Positions 24,970 through 32,953 of a DNA stretch of 44,175 nucleotides are shown here, one piece after another. The position numbers and the translations under genes are program-made. Each line of letters opens with the position of its first letter. Position 1 is the first letter of the stretch. This DNA comes from DAINBT01 sp036732785 (GTDB taxonomy: Bacteria; Planctomycetota; Phycisphaerae; Sedimentisphaerales; SM23-30). Location of the stretch: contig CAZICK010000025.1 in assembly GCA_964537505.1 (NCBI GenBank), forward strand, positions 1-44,175, given 5' to 3'. The notes below the pieces were generated by a model that did not search any database, was not told where the DNA came from, and saw nothing but the letters and a program-made list of their open reading frames with translations.

Positions 24970-26007
24970 CTACGACATAGCTGTGACCATGGCATCGATG
25001 ATTCGTTTGCGGGCGGTGGGCAGGGGGTCTTGTATTGTCAGGCCTGCGGCACGGGCATGGCCGCCGCCGCCGAACTGACGGGCTACCATGTTGACATCGA
25101 CCTTTTCTTTGCTACGCAGGCTGCCGCGGGTAGAGCCGTCATCCTGTGCTACCAGCAGTACTACCGCAATTACCGAAGCGATATTTTGAGGTTCGTTGAC
25201 TATGTTTTCTATGTGTGAGCGTTTGGCGTGGCTCTTGGCGAGCATTTCATTGGTGATTTGCATTACGGCCAATCGGCCATTGCAATACAGCTCCAGCGTT
25301 TGGAGTGTCATGGCCAGCAGTTGTAGTTTTTCGGGCGGGTCGTTCTGGTAGAGTTTTTGATATATTCTGTCGGCTTTGGCGCCGGCTTCGAGGAGTTCGC
25401 CGGCGATTTTGAAGGCTTGGGCGGAACTGTTTTCGAAGTGGAACCACCCGGTATCGGTACCTATCGCAGCCAACAGGGCCGAGGCTGAACTTTCGTTCAA
25501 GGGCCAATCCGCCCGGCGGCACAATCGGTATATTATCTCGCCGGCGGCACAGGCGTCGGTATCGACCAATTGACAGTTGCCGATGGCGTCGCCTGAGAGG
25601 TGGTGGTCGATCACCAATATACCGGCGTCCGTCTCACGGGCATTTTTGGTGCGTTGTGTCAGATAGTTGCTCAGTCCCTGCAGTTGGCGGGCGGCGCAGG
25701 TGTCGGCTATGATAATAAGGTCAAACCGATCTAATTGGCCGGCGCCGATTTGTTCCTGGGTGATATGCTCACCGAGAAACCAGGTTTCGTCCGGTAAAAG
25801 AAACATATAATTGTCGGACGGCTCGCTCAACAGCAATAGTTGGACAACGCAATCGTTTTGTTTTTGCCCAGCGGCCTGCTCGATAATGGTCTTGAGTGCC
25901 GCGATACTGCCGACGGCGTCACCGTCGGGGCGGATGTGGGTGGTGATGAGAATTCGCCGGGCGGACTCTATCAACGATATGGCTTGTGAGAAGTCGGTAT
26001 TAGTCAT
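24970..26007 (-). CDS. nrnA: DHH/DHHA1 phosphoesterase, NrnA-like
   Basis: A bifunctional nanoRNase/pAp-phosphatase-type enzyme that degrades very short oligonucleotides. The DHH domain shows ILITTHIRPDGDAVGS (metal ligands H24, D28, D30), IIADTC and VIDHHLSGD, then TGWFHFENSS. The C-terminal DHHA1 domain ends with the substrate-binding GGGGHARAAGL. ATG 26007 fits the family start best, although only a weak GGAACC precedes it; ATG 26046 is an alternative. It lies 50 bp after ribF and ends the lipoprotein-ribF-nrnA operon. In many bacteria nrnA also sits beside ribF. Confidence 0.92.
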   Translation of the reverse strand: MTNTDFSQAISLIESARRILITTHIRPDGDAVGSIAALKTIIEQAAGQKQNDCVVQLLLLSEPSDNYMFLLPDETWFLGEHITQEQIGAGQLDRFDLIIIADTCAARQLQGLSNYLTQRTKNARETDAGILVIDHHLSGDAIGNCQLVDTDACAAGEIIYRLCRRADWPLNESSASALLAAIGTDTGWFHFENSSAQAFKIAGELLEAGAKADRIYQKLYQNDPPEKLQLLAMTLQTLELYCNGRLAVMQITNEMLAKSHAKRSHIENIVNEPQNIASVIAVVLLVAQDDGSTRGSLRSKEKVDVNMVARQFGGGGHARAAGLTIQDPLPTARKRIIDAMVTAMS

Positions 26008-26057
26008 TTGTTTCGGGTTCCAACAATCGTCTGGTTGTGGGTTCATACTCAACGAGT

Positions 26058-27041
26058 TTACACTTCCAAATTTTTTCGGATTGTTCGGCAATCATTTTCG
26101 ATGGCCTGGGCCAGGGCCGAGGGCGATTCGAACCGCCGCTGGGGTCTGATGTTTTCAATCAGCGATAAAATCATGTGCTGTCCCTTCAAGTCCGGCTCAT
26201 CAGGCTTATAGTCTAACAGATAAGCCTCTATCTGCCAACCGTCGTCACGGTCAAAAGTTTCACAAGGGCCGATACTGATAGCAGCGGGATATTGCCGCTT
26301 TTGCTTCCATGCCTGGCTGAAGGTGTTTCCCAGCCGGGCGTACCCGGCAAAAACACCGTTTTCCGGTACCAACTGCTCACTGTGGTATAGTTGGAGGTTG
26401 GCGGTGGGGAAGCCTAGACGGCGGCCCTGCTGGTGACCGGGAACCACATGTCCAGCCAGTACATAATCGCGTCCGAGACATTTACGCACCCTGGCAAACC
26501 GGCCCGTTGAGACCAACTGTCGGACGAGGGTGCTGCTGAGGGCAACAGGGGCGGCCTCGCCAAAAGCGATGGTATAAGCCTCAACCAGATGGGCCTGAAA
26601 CCCGAACCGCTGAGCTAATTTGTCCAAACTGACCATGGTACCCATCCGCCGATTGCCGAAACTAAAGGTTTGTCCTTCCACAACGTGATGTGCCGCCATC
26701 CGGTTGACCAGTATCCGCTCAACAAACTGGGCCGGATCGAGCGATAAGAAATCAGCCGATGGTTTGATAATGACCAATTGGTCCAGTCCCTGCTCTTCGA
26801 GCAATTCGACTTTGACCTGCAGGCTGGTCAGGATTCGAGGGGCCTGGTCGGGACGTAACAACATAGCCGGGGCCGGTTCGAAAGTTATGCCTGTTAAAGG
26901 CAAAGAATGCTCGCAAGCCAATTGTTTGGCCCGCGCGATAATGGCCTGATGCCCCAGATGAACGCCGTCAAAATTGCCTATCGTCAGGACAGAGCCGCCC
27001 TGTGGAGCGGGGAAATCATCCAGACAGTCATATACTTTCAT
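26058..27041 (-). CDS. ribF: Bifunctional riboflavin kinase / FAD synthetase
   Basis: It converts riboflavin to FMN and then FAD. The N-terminal FAD synthetase (nucleotidyltransferase) domain has IGNFDGVHLGH (residues 21-31) and a SSTLVRQL motif. The C-terminal riboflavin kinase domain shows GRRLGFPTANL, PENGVFAGYARLG and the late IEAYLLD strand. Its 327 residues are typical. AGGTAA lies about 6 nt before ATG 27041. It starts 13 bp after the lipoprotein gene's stop and is followed by nrnA. Confidence 0.95.
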   Translation of the reverse strand: MKVYDCLDDFPAPQGGSVLTIGNFDGVHLGHQAIIARAKQLACEHSLPLTGITFEPAPAMLLRPDQAPRILTSLQVKVELLEEQGLDQLVIIKPSADFLSLDPAQFVERILVNRMAAHHVVEGQTFSFGNRRMGTMVSLDKLAQRFGFQAHLVEAYTIAFGEAAPVALSSTLVRQLVSTGRFARVRKCLGRDYVLAGHVVPGHQQGRRLGFPTANLQLYHSEQLVPENGVFAGYARLGNTFSQAWKQKRQYPAAISIGPCETFDRDDGWQIEAYLLDYKPDEPDLKGQHMILSLIENIRPQRRFESPSALAQAIENDCRTIRKNLEV

Positions 27042-27054
27042 TTATTACCTGTTA

Positions 27055-27861
27055 TTAAAAATCTATTTTGTGCATTGTTCGGTTATAGGCGGCTTTGTAT
27101 TCATCGCGCTGCGATAGTTCCCGTGCACGCTGATAGTATTGCCGGGCGCAATTGTAATCGCTGAGCACCTCACACATCAGCCCGGCGTTATACAGGTTCG
27201 TGTGATCGTCCGGCCGAGCGTCGATAGCCTTGCGGAAACAAATCAGGGCCCCGGCGTAATCATGCCCGGCCGCCAATTCCATGCCCCGGCGGTTGTATTT
27301 GCCCCGGCCCTTCACCATTTTTATTGGGATAACAGTTTGGTCCGGGTAAATTTCGGCCAAAAACGAATCCACCGACTCGCGTAGTTTGGCCTGAATGGAT
27401 TTTTCTTCGCGAGGTGATTTTTTGTTTATTTGCGTGGACGCCAGGGTAATACCTTCGCCTTGGCGTGTGATTCTGAAGGTTATGTTTATATCAATGATTT
27501 CTTTGATTGCTTCAACCGGATCGGCATTGCGGATAAAACCGATATGGCCGTCGATCACTGCGGGTTCCCGGCTGACAGTCGCGTCGGCGGCGAGAGGGTC
27601 CTTGTGAGAGAGGTTTTGTATTTCCGTCAATTTTTGGGCCAAATACTCTCTGACAAACTCACCATAATGACTGTTCTGCTGGCGCGCGGTGGTAAAATCT
27701 CCAGCGCCAATTCGATAATCCGCGTATTTGCCAAAAGCTTTGAAGTTCCCCGCCTCTACCGGCTGCAACTCTATTACCGGGGTAACCGACCGGCAGCCAG
27801 GCCCCGTAAAAATCAACGTAATCTCTGCTATGGCAATTAGATATAACAATAACCGTCGCAC
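27055..27861 (-). CDS. TPR lipoprotein
   Basis: GTG 27861 is chosen as start because AGGGAA lies about 6 nt upstream and the product then opens with a lipoprotein-like signal: RR, a hydrophobic stretch, then FTGPGC. An upstream TTG frame adds ten residues without support. Residues ~35-170 form a unique domain with many charged residues. Two TPR-like helix pairs follow (GMELAAGHDYAGALICFRKA and NAGLMCEVLSDYNCARQYYQ). It probably acts as an envelope scaffold. It is the first gene of the ribF-nrnA operon. Domain identity of the middle part is unknown. Confidence 0.75.
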   Translation of the reverse strand: MRRLLLYLIAIAEITLIFTGPGCRSVTPVIELQPVEAGNFKAFGKYADYRIGAGDFTTARQQNSHYGEFVREYLAQKLTEIQNLSHKDPLAADATVSREPAVIDGHIGFIRNADPVEAIKEIIDINITFRITRQGEGITLASTQINKKSPREEKSIQAKLRESVDSFLAEIYPDQTVIPIKMVKGRGKYNRRGMELAAGHDYAGALICFRKAIDARPDDHTNLYNAGLMCEVLSDYNCARQYYQRARELSQRDEYKAAYNRTMHKIDF

Positions 27862-28005
27862 TGTGCTTCCCTGATTAAGGTGAATTATCAATTATACTAT
27901 AAGCTGATAGGATAGAACCGTTCAATTCAACAGGCAAGCAAAAAAACATATCGCCGGTCAGTAAATGCTTATATTTGCAGGAATGTTTCTTGTTTCGATA
28001 ACTCG

Positions 28006-28034
28006 TTGACTTGGCCAGGATAAGTCGCTATCTT
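28006..28034 (+). promoter_or_regulatory. Probable msrA promoter
   Basis: TTGACT (28006-28011), a 17-bp gap and TATCTT (28029-28034) match the sigma-70 consensus at 5/6 and 4/6 positions. Transcription would start near 28041, about 38 nt before msrA. Confidence 0.5.
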
Positions 28035-28078
28035 GACGGTAAGGACAAGATGTTCGCTAGCGTGGAGAATATGGCAAG

Positions 28079-28555
28079 ATGGAAAAGGCGGTTTTTGGAG
28101 CAGGGTGTTTCTGGGGAGTAGAGGCGACATTTCGCAAGGTCAAAGGCGTCACGTCCACCTGCGTGGGATACATGGGCGGGTCACTGGAGGATCCCACGTA
28201 CGAAGATGTATGTACGGACAGGACCGGTCATGCGGAAGTGGTCGAGGTGGAATATGATCCGTCGGAGGTTTCCTATGATGAACTGCTGGCGGTGTTCTGG
28301 GAGAACCACGACCCAACAACTATGAACAAACAGGGGCCTGACGAAGGGACGCAATACCGCTCTGTGATATTTTTCCACAATGCGCAGCAGGAATCAGCGG
28401 CGAAAACGGCGAAAGAACAACTGCAAAACTCCGGTAAGTACAAAGATCGGATCGTAACCGAAATAAGACCGGCATCGGAATTCTATCGGGCGGAGGAATA
28501 TCATCAACAGTATCTGGAAAAGCGAGGGCAATCCAGTTGCGATATTGAACATTAA
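28079..28555 (+). CDS. msrA: Peptide methionine sulfoxide reductase A
   Basis: It repairs oxidised methionine (the S epimer) in proteins. The catalytic GCFWG motif has the active Cys at position 10. Further family strings are YMGGSLEDPTYEDVCTDRTGHAEVVEVEYDP, quoted here only to show its order (YMGG, then TGHAE), followed by FWENHDPTTMNKQGPDEGTQYRS. Length (158 aa) is normal for a stand-alone MsrA. A C-terminal cysteine in SSCDIEH may serve as the resolving cysteine. GGAGA lies 12 nt upstream of the ATG. It is monocistronic and followed directly by repeat copy C. Confidence 0.95.
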   Translation: MEKAVFGAGCFWGVEATFRKVKGVTSTCVGYMGGSLEDPTYEDVCTDRTGHAEVVEVEYDPSEVSYDELLAVFWENHDPTTMNKQGPDEGTQYRSVIFFHNAQQESAAKTAKEQLQNSGKYKDRIVTEIRPASEFYRAEEYHQQYLEKRGQSSCDIEH

Positions 28556-28565
28556 AGACCAGATG

Positions 28566-28618
28566 TGCGATTTCGCTTACGCGGCTCTACGTGTCGCACT
28601 TTTTCTGTTGCATAAGGT
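28566..28618. repeat. TGCGATTTCGC intergenic element, copy C (3' truncated)
   Basis: It begins TGCGATTTCGCTTACGCGG like copy A and continues through CGCACTTTTTCTGT, then diverges where A and B carry TTATACGCAAAG. It starts 10 bp after the msrA stop. The remainder of 28619-28821 shows no gene. Confidence 0.7.
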
Positions 28619-28821
28619 TGGCAAAGGGCCGCTCCCGTTGGTCGTTCGCTGGAATGGAATGATTGTTGAGCAATAAAGGGCTGAAGATAAAGACTCCGAA
28701 AAACAAGCCCTGCGAGCACGCTTACGCCTTTAAGATCGTATGTAAAGCCGGTTGTGACAAGCACTAACGGACCTTAACAAAACCGGTTCCGCAAAAAAAC
28801 TCGAGAAAAATTGAAAAATGT

Positions 28822-28863
28822 TTGACATCCGCTGACTATTTGGCTATATTACCAAATAGCCAA
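28822..28863 (+). promoter_or_regulatory. Promoter and ArsR-type operator of the redox/efflux operon
   Basis: TTGACA (28822-28827), a 17-bp spacer and TATATT (28845-28850) form a near-consensus promoter. An inverted repeat TTGGCTAT (28840-28847) / ATAGCCAA (28856-28863) covers the -10 and the expected start site. This is the geometry of autorepression by a dimeric winged-helix repressor of the ArsR/SmtB family, whose gene starts 46 bp downstream. Confidence 0.85.
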
Positions 28864-28908
28864 GTATATATATTTGTAATAACAGGTACAACCAGAAGTG
28901 AGGATAAG

Positions 28909-29229
28909 ATGGATTCCAAGGTACAGGCGAAATATGAAAGCAGGGCCAAGATCATTAAGGCTATGGGGCATCCGACTCGACTTTTTATTGTCGATCAACT
29001 GTCAAACAAAGAAAAATGTGTATGTGAACTTACCAAGATGATCGGGGCGGATATGTCAACAGTCTCGAAGCATCTTTCGGTTCTCAGGAACGTCGGCATT
29101 ATACAGATGGAAAAACGCGGCACCCAGGTTTACTACCAACTGAAGATGCCCTGTATTATGAAGTTTTTCGGTTGCGTGGAGTCGGTCATTCGCCAAACGG
29201 CCCAGGAACAGTTGGAACTGGTCAAATAG
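28909..29229 (+). CDS. arsR: ArsR/SmtB-family metal(loid)-responsive repressor
   Basis: A 106-residue winged helix-turn-helix repressor. AMGHPTRLFIVDQL, the recognition region MSTVSKHLSVLRNVGII and the wing KRGTQVYYQL are typical. C37 and C39 in EKCVCEL occupy the place of the ELCVC(D/E)L metal(loid)-sensing motif. C82 and C89 lie in the C-terminal helix and could complete a site. GAGG lies about 6 nt before ATG 28909. It is the first gene of the operon, with its own operator overlapping the promoter. The inducer (arsenite, antimonite, Cd/Zn or another thiophilic ion) cannot be decided from sequence. Confidence 0.93.
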   Translation: MDSKVQAKYESRAKIIKAMGHPTRLFIVDQLSNKEKCVCELTKMIGADMSTVSKHLSVLRNVGIIQMEKRGTQVYYQLKMPCIMKFFGCVESVIRQTAQEQLELVK

Positions 29230-29253
29230 AAAATAAGTAAGGACCACAAACGT

Positions 29254-30729
29254 ATGGACTGGAAGAAAGAATCCAAGCCACTGGCAATTATCGTAGTGGT
29301 GTTTTTGTGCTGTTTTTTTCTGCCGACGCGGATTTTTGGGCGGTTTGATAATGCCTTTATGGAATCACTGCATCTGGTCAAATGGTATGCGAGGGAACAT
29401 GTATTGTTGTGTCTGGTTCCGGCGTTTTTTATTGCCGGTGCTATTGCGGTATTCGTTAGCCAGGCTTCGGTCATGAAATATCTTGGAGCCAAAGCTAATA
29501 AAGTCTTAGCCTATGCAGTCGCTTCCATTTCAGGATCGACATTGGCGGTGTGTTCGTGCACCATCCTGCCTCTTTTTGCCGGGATTTATAAAATGGGGGC
29601 TGGACTGGGGCCGGCTATTGCTTTTTTATATTCGGGTCCCGCGATTAACGTGCTTGCGATTATTTTAACGGCTCGAATTCTCGGACTGGAATTGGGTATC
29701 GCCCGGGCCGTGGGAGCCGTCGGATTCAGCGTGGTCATCGGGCTGATCATGCATTTTATTTACCGAAGTGAAGAACTGGAAAAAGCCAATGGTCAAATGG
29801 CAATGCCGGGGCCTGAAGTAGCCAGACCACTGTGGCAAAATGCCGTTTTTTTTGCGGTTATGGTCGGCGTTTTAGTCTTTGCAAACTGGGGTTCTCCCAA
29901 TGATTTCAATTTCAAGACAACGGATGGAGCCACAATCAGAGGTGCTGTTATAAAAGCCCCGGAACACGGTAGCCCCCAAACAGGCTCTTATGTAGTAAAA
30001 CTTTTAGATGGTGTGCAAAATGGACATGAAATAGAGCTTCCTGTTGAATCTGTAATTGAGAAAACACCTGTTGCCGGTACCTGGACCACAATCTGGAGCC
30101 ACAAGTGGATTATTGCCGGTTTTTGGGGAGCGGCTTTAGGTGTAATTCTCGTTCTTTGGTTTTCGATTCCCTGGTGGAAGATCATTGCAACAGCAATTCC
30201 CACAGCAGCACTGGCATTTATTCTTCCGACGGATGGCATGATGGTGATGATTCCTTTCACGGCGGTGGTTATTGGTCTTTCGTGGGCGACCGGTACTACA
30301 AAAGGTGAACCCGAAGAATGGTTCAGTTCAACGTGGACCTTTGCCAAACAAATTCTGCCCCTGCTGTTTTTTGGTGTAATTGTGGCCGGCGCTTTACTTG
30401 GAAGACCGGGGCATGAAGGACTTATTCCGTCTGTATGGATAGCTAAAGCAGTTGGCGGCAATTCCTTATGGGCGAACCTGTTTGCCTCTGTTGCGGGAGC
30501 GTTTATGTATTTTGCAACATTAACAGAAGTTCCTATTTTACAGGGATTGATTGGAGCAGGGATGGGCAAAGGTCCGGCATTGGCACTGCTGCTCGCCGGT
30601 CCCGCTTTAAGTCTTCCCAGTATGCTGGTGCTTCGTTCCGTGATGGGAACGCAAAAAACGATTGTATTTGTCTGTCTGGTGATTGTGATGGCAGCAATCA
30701 GCGGAGTAATTTATGGGAATGTTTTTTAA
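29254..30729 (+). CDS. ArsP/DUF318-type permease with inserted domain
   Basis: A polytopic membrane protein (491 aa) of the ArsP_1/DUF318 family, implicated in efflux of organoarsenicals or other toxic metal species. Conserved blocks are VCSCTILPLFAGIYKMGAGL (C100, C102), AIAFLYSGPAINVLAI and, in the second half, TLTEVPILQGLIGAGMGKGPALALLLAGP. These are the two inverted halves of the transporter. Between them a soluble segment of about 65 residues (roughly 210-275) reads like a small beta domain. It starts 24 bp after arsR, so it is clearly under its control. The true substrate is unknown. Confidence 0.85.
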   Translation: MDWKKESKPLAIIVVVFLCCFFLPTRIFGRFDNAFMESLHLVKWYAREHVLLCLVPAFFIAGAIAVFVSQASVMKYLGAKANKVLAYAVASISGSTLAVCSCTILPLFAGIYKMGAGLGPAIAFLYSGPAINVLAIILTARILGLELGIARAVGAVGFSVVIGLIMHFIYRSEELEKANGQMAMPGPEVARPLWQNAVFFAVMVGVLVFANWGSPNDFNFKTTDGATIRGAVIKAPEHGSPQTGSYVVKLLDGVQNGHEIELPVESVIEKTPVAGTWTTIWSHKWIIAGFWGAALGVILVLWFSIPWWKIIATAIPTAALAFILPTDGMMVMIPFTAVVIGLSWATGTTKGEPEEWFSSTWTFAKQILPLLFFGVIVAGALLGRPGHEGLIPSVWIAKAVGGNSLWANLFASVAGAFMYFATLTEVPILQGLIGAGMGKGPALALLLAGPALSLPSMLVLRSVMGTQKTIVFVCLVIVMAAISGVIYGNVF

Positions 30730-30751
30730 GCTAATAGATGTAAGGTAAACT

Positions 30752-30985
30752 ATGAAAAAAATTCAGATACTTGGGACGGGTTGCCCTAAATGCAAGAAGC
30801 TGGCCGAAAACACCGAGGCCGCCGCCCAATCCATGGGCCTGGAGTACGAGCTGGAAAAAATCACCGACATCAACGAAATCATGAAATTCGGCGTCATGAT
30901 GACACCTGCCCTGGCGGTGGACGGTGACGTTAAAGTCGTGGGCAAGGTGCCTTCGCCGGATGCAATCAAAACAATGCTGGCCTAA
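30752..30985 (+). CDS. Small thioredoxin-like redox protein (CPKC)
   Basis: A 77-residue glutaredoxin/thioredoxin-fold protein of the redox-active disulfide family. The active site C11-P-K-C14 lies in ILGTGCPKCKKL and the cis-proline segment is MMTPALAVDG. No signal peptide is present, so it is cytoplasmic. These proteins often accompany DUF318 permeases next to arsR-type regulators, where they may reduce or hand over the metal(loid) or a partner protein. It follows the permease by 22 bp. Confidence 0.88.
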   Translation: MKKIQILGTGCPKCKKLAENTEAAAQSMGLEYELEKITDINEIMKFGVMMTPALAVDGDVKVVGKVPSPDAIKTMLA

Positions 30986-31042
30986 CAGAATAGGAATGGT
31001 GAAATCACGAAATTAAAAAAGTCTTTAAGACAGGAGATGACA

Positions 31043-31438
31043 ATGGATGCGAAAAATGGATGTGGATGTGGATGTGGGGCGGCTGTGAAGTTAATTTTTG
31101 CCTGTTCCGGTGCGGCGGATGTGGGGGAGATCGCCGACCGGGCGGCGCGGAAGATGACGCGCGAAGGCAAAGGTAAGATGTTTTGCCTGGCTGGGATCGG
31201 CGGCCGAGTCAGTGGGATAATGGCAACGACCCAAGCGGCCCAAAAGATTCTGGCTTTGGACGGCTGTCCATTAGACTGCGTCAGGCATTCCCTGGAACAG
31301 GCCGGGTTTGGGCAGTTCGAACATCTGTGTATAACCGATATGGGTATGGAAAAAGGTAAAACATCTGTCTCCGAGGAGAATATCGCTCGTGTAGCAGCGA
31401 AATGTGTTGAATTGATGCGGGAAGATGTGGGCGCTTAG
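31043..31438 (+). CDS. Putative zinc-binding protein, DGC domain
   Basis: 131 residues. After a CGCGCG run (residues 7-12) comes a beta strand KLIFACSGAADVG, then CLAGIGG and the signature LDGCPLDCVRHSLEQAG (DGC at 73-75, C79). This matches the DGC-domain family, described as likely zinc-binding and of unknown role. The start is ATG 31043, 6 nt after AGGAG; ATG 31037 abuts the Shine-Dalgarno sequence. The N-terminal cysteine run is an added thiol cluster. It belongs to the arsR operon, 57 bp after the redox protein. Confidence 0.82.
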   Translation: MDAKNGCGCGCGAAVKLIFACSGAADVGEIADRAARKMTREGKGKMFCLAGIGGRVSGIMATTQAAQKILALDGCPLDCVRHSLEQAGFGQFEHLCITDMGMEKGKTSVSEENIARVAAKCVELMREDVGA

Positions 31439-31572
31439 ATTTTTTCTGACAAACTCCCTGTTGTGAACACGCGTCAGGCATACCTTCGCGGATAGTCATG
31501 GCTTTGGTAATCTGCTTGTGGCAATTAGGTCGTTGGCGTAAATGAGCCGCTGGAAAGGATGGTATATCATTG

Positions 31573-32916
31573 ATGAACAAAATCGGAAAGACAGGCATTG
31601 TTGTTATATTGGTAGTAGTCGTGGCAATTGTGATTATCGCCAGGCAGAACAAGACCGCGTCGGAAAGTCAGACAATTTCGAACAATACGTGGACAGGCAC
31701 TGACACGACAATTCCTTCAGATTCAGATAGCGTGAAACCAGACTCGTCTCAACAGACGAACAAGTCCCTACCGCGTCTGGTGGACCTTGGGGCCGACAAG
31801 TGTATTCCTTGTAAAATGATGGCCCCGATCCTCGAAGAACTCAAAGAACAATACGTTGGCCGTATGAAGGTGGATTTCATCGACGTGTGGGAAAATCCTG
31901 ACGAGGCGAAGAAATACAATGTCAAAATTATTCCTACGCAAATTTTCTATGATCCTGCCGGCAAAGAGCTGTTTCGTTATGAAGGGTTCTTTTCCAAGGA
32001 AGACATTTTAGACAAGTGGAAGGAATTAGGTTACGATCTTACAGAAAGTGCCGATAGCTCAGTCAACCTTACTCAGATCGAACGTTGGGAACCGGCCCGG
32101 GTGGACGATCGACCCCGTGAGCAGGTATGTTATATGTGCGATGGGGATAACAATACCAAGACGCTCGTGGTAGTAAAAACTGACAAGGGCGATGTGCGTC
32201 TATGCAGCCCACATTGTTATTTCATCATGTATTCCTGCCTGACGGAGGACAAGACGGGCTTTGAGAACAAGGTTTCAGTGACGGACTGGACCACGGCAAA
32301 TCTGGTTTCGGCCGCTGAGGCCGTATTCCTCTACGGTCAGGACGAGACCACTGGCAAGCCCTGGACGAAAACCTTTGTTGATCAAGCTGGTGCGGTTAAG
32401 GAGCAGGCTGCCAGTGGAGGCAATATTCTCACTCTGGAAGCGCTTCAGCAAAAGGAATTGTCTCATCGTTGCGGTTTTTGTGACCGGGCCTGCTACCCAC
32501 AGGATGCGGCAGAGGTCATCGTCGATGGCGGCCTGCACACCTGGGGCTGCTGTTCGCACTGCGCCATGGGTGTGGCGGCTCGGACAGGCAAGGATATCGA
32601 GGTACATGAACGTGACCGTCTGACCGGTGAACCAGTCACGGTCAAGACCCTCAACGGCAGTGTAGCCTCGCTTGAACCGGCTACGGCAGTGGCTTGGTTC
32701 GGGATGCGTAAAAAGCCGGACGACTCGTGGGGATCGGCCGGCTGTTTCCATCAGGGATTCTTTACCGGCGTGGAGAACTTGAAGGAGTGGCTGAAAGAGA
32801 ATCCACACGAAACAGGCAAACTCATCAGTATTCATCAGGCGTTGGCGGACAAGATGAAGCTCAGCCCACAGCAAATCAGCAAAGCTTGTAAAATCGGTGA
32901 ATGCTCACCGAAGTAG
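31573..32916 (+). CDS. Membrane-anchored thioredoxin fused to NosL/MerB-like Cys-rich region
   Basis: 447 residues. An N-terminal membrane anchor (residues 7-23) leads to a Ser/Thr linker and a thioredoxin domain with active site C77-I-P-C80 and cis-proline IIPTQ. Next comes a cysteine-rich block: C186/C189 (CYMC), C211/C215 (CSPHC) and C222. A second block has C300/C303/C307 (CGFCDRAC) and C326/C327/C330 (GCCSHC). The last ~100 residues (TGEPVTVKT, SLEPATAVAWFG, CFHQGFFTGVENLKEWL) align by eye with the C-terminal half of alkylmercury lyase MerB, a fold shared with NosL. The MerB C-x-x-TG cysteine position appears to be Asp348 here, so organomercurial lyase activity is doubtful. The protein is probably extracytoplasmic and metal-binding. 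A 134-bp gap separates it from the DGC gene. Confidence 0.75.
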   Translation: MNKIGKTGIVVILVVVVAIVIIARQNKTASESQTISNNTWTGTDTTIPSDSDSVKPDSSQQTNKSLPRLVDLGADKCIPCKMMAPILEELKEQYVGRMKVDFIDVWENPDEAKKYNVKIIPTQIFYDPAGKELFRYEGFFSKEDILDKWKELGYDLTESADSSVNLTQIERWEPARVDDRPREQVCYMCDGDNNTKTLVVVKTDKGDVRLCSPHCYFIMYSCLTEDKTGFENKVSVTDWTTANLVSAAEAVFLYGQDETTGKPWTKTFVDQAGAVKEQAASGGNILTLEALQQKELSHRCGFCDRACYPQDAAEVIVDGGLHTWGCCSHCAMGVAARTGKDIEVHERDRLTGEPVTVKTLNGSVASLEPATAVAWFGMRKKPDDSWGSAGCFHQGFFTGVENLKEWLKENPHETGKLISIHQALADKMKLSPQQISKACKIGECSPK

Positions 32917-32953
32917 TGACCTATATAAAAAACCTTATGTTAGGGGAAACACC

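Noticed and set aside
31573..32916. Genuine organomercurial lyase (merB)
   Set aside because: The C-terminal similarity is real to the eye, but the cysteine before TG seems replaced by Asp, and the protein carries extra thioredoxin and cysteine blocks.
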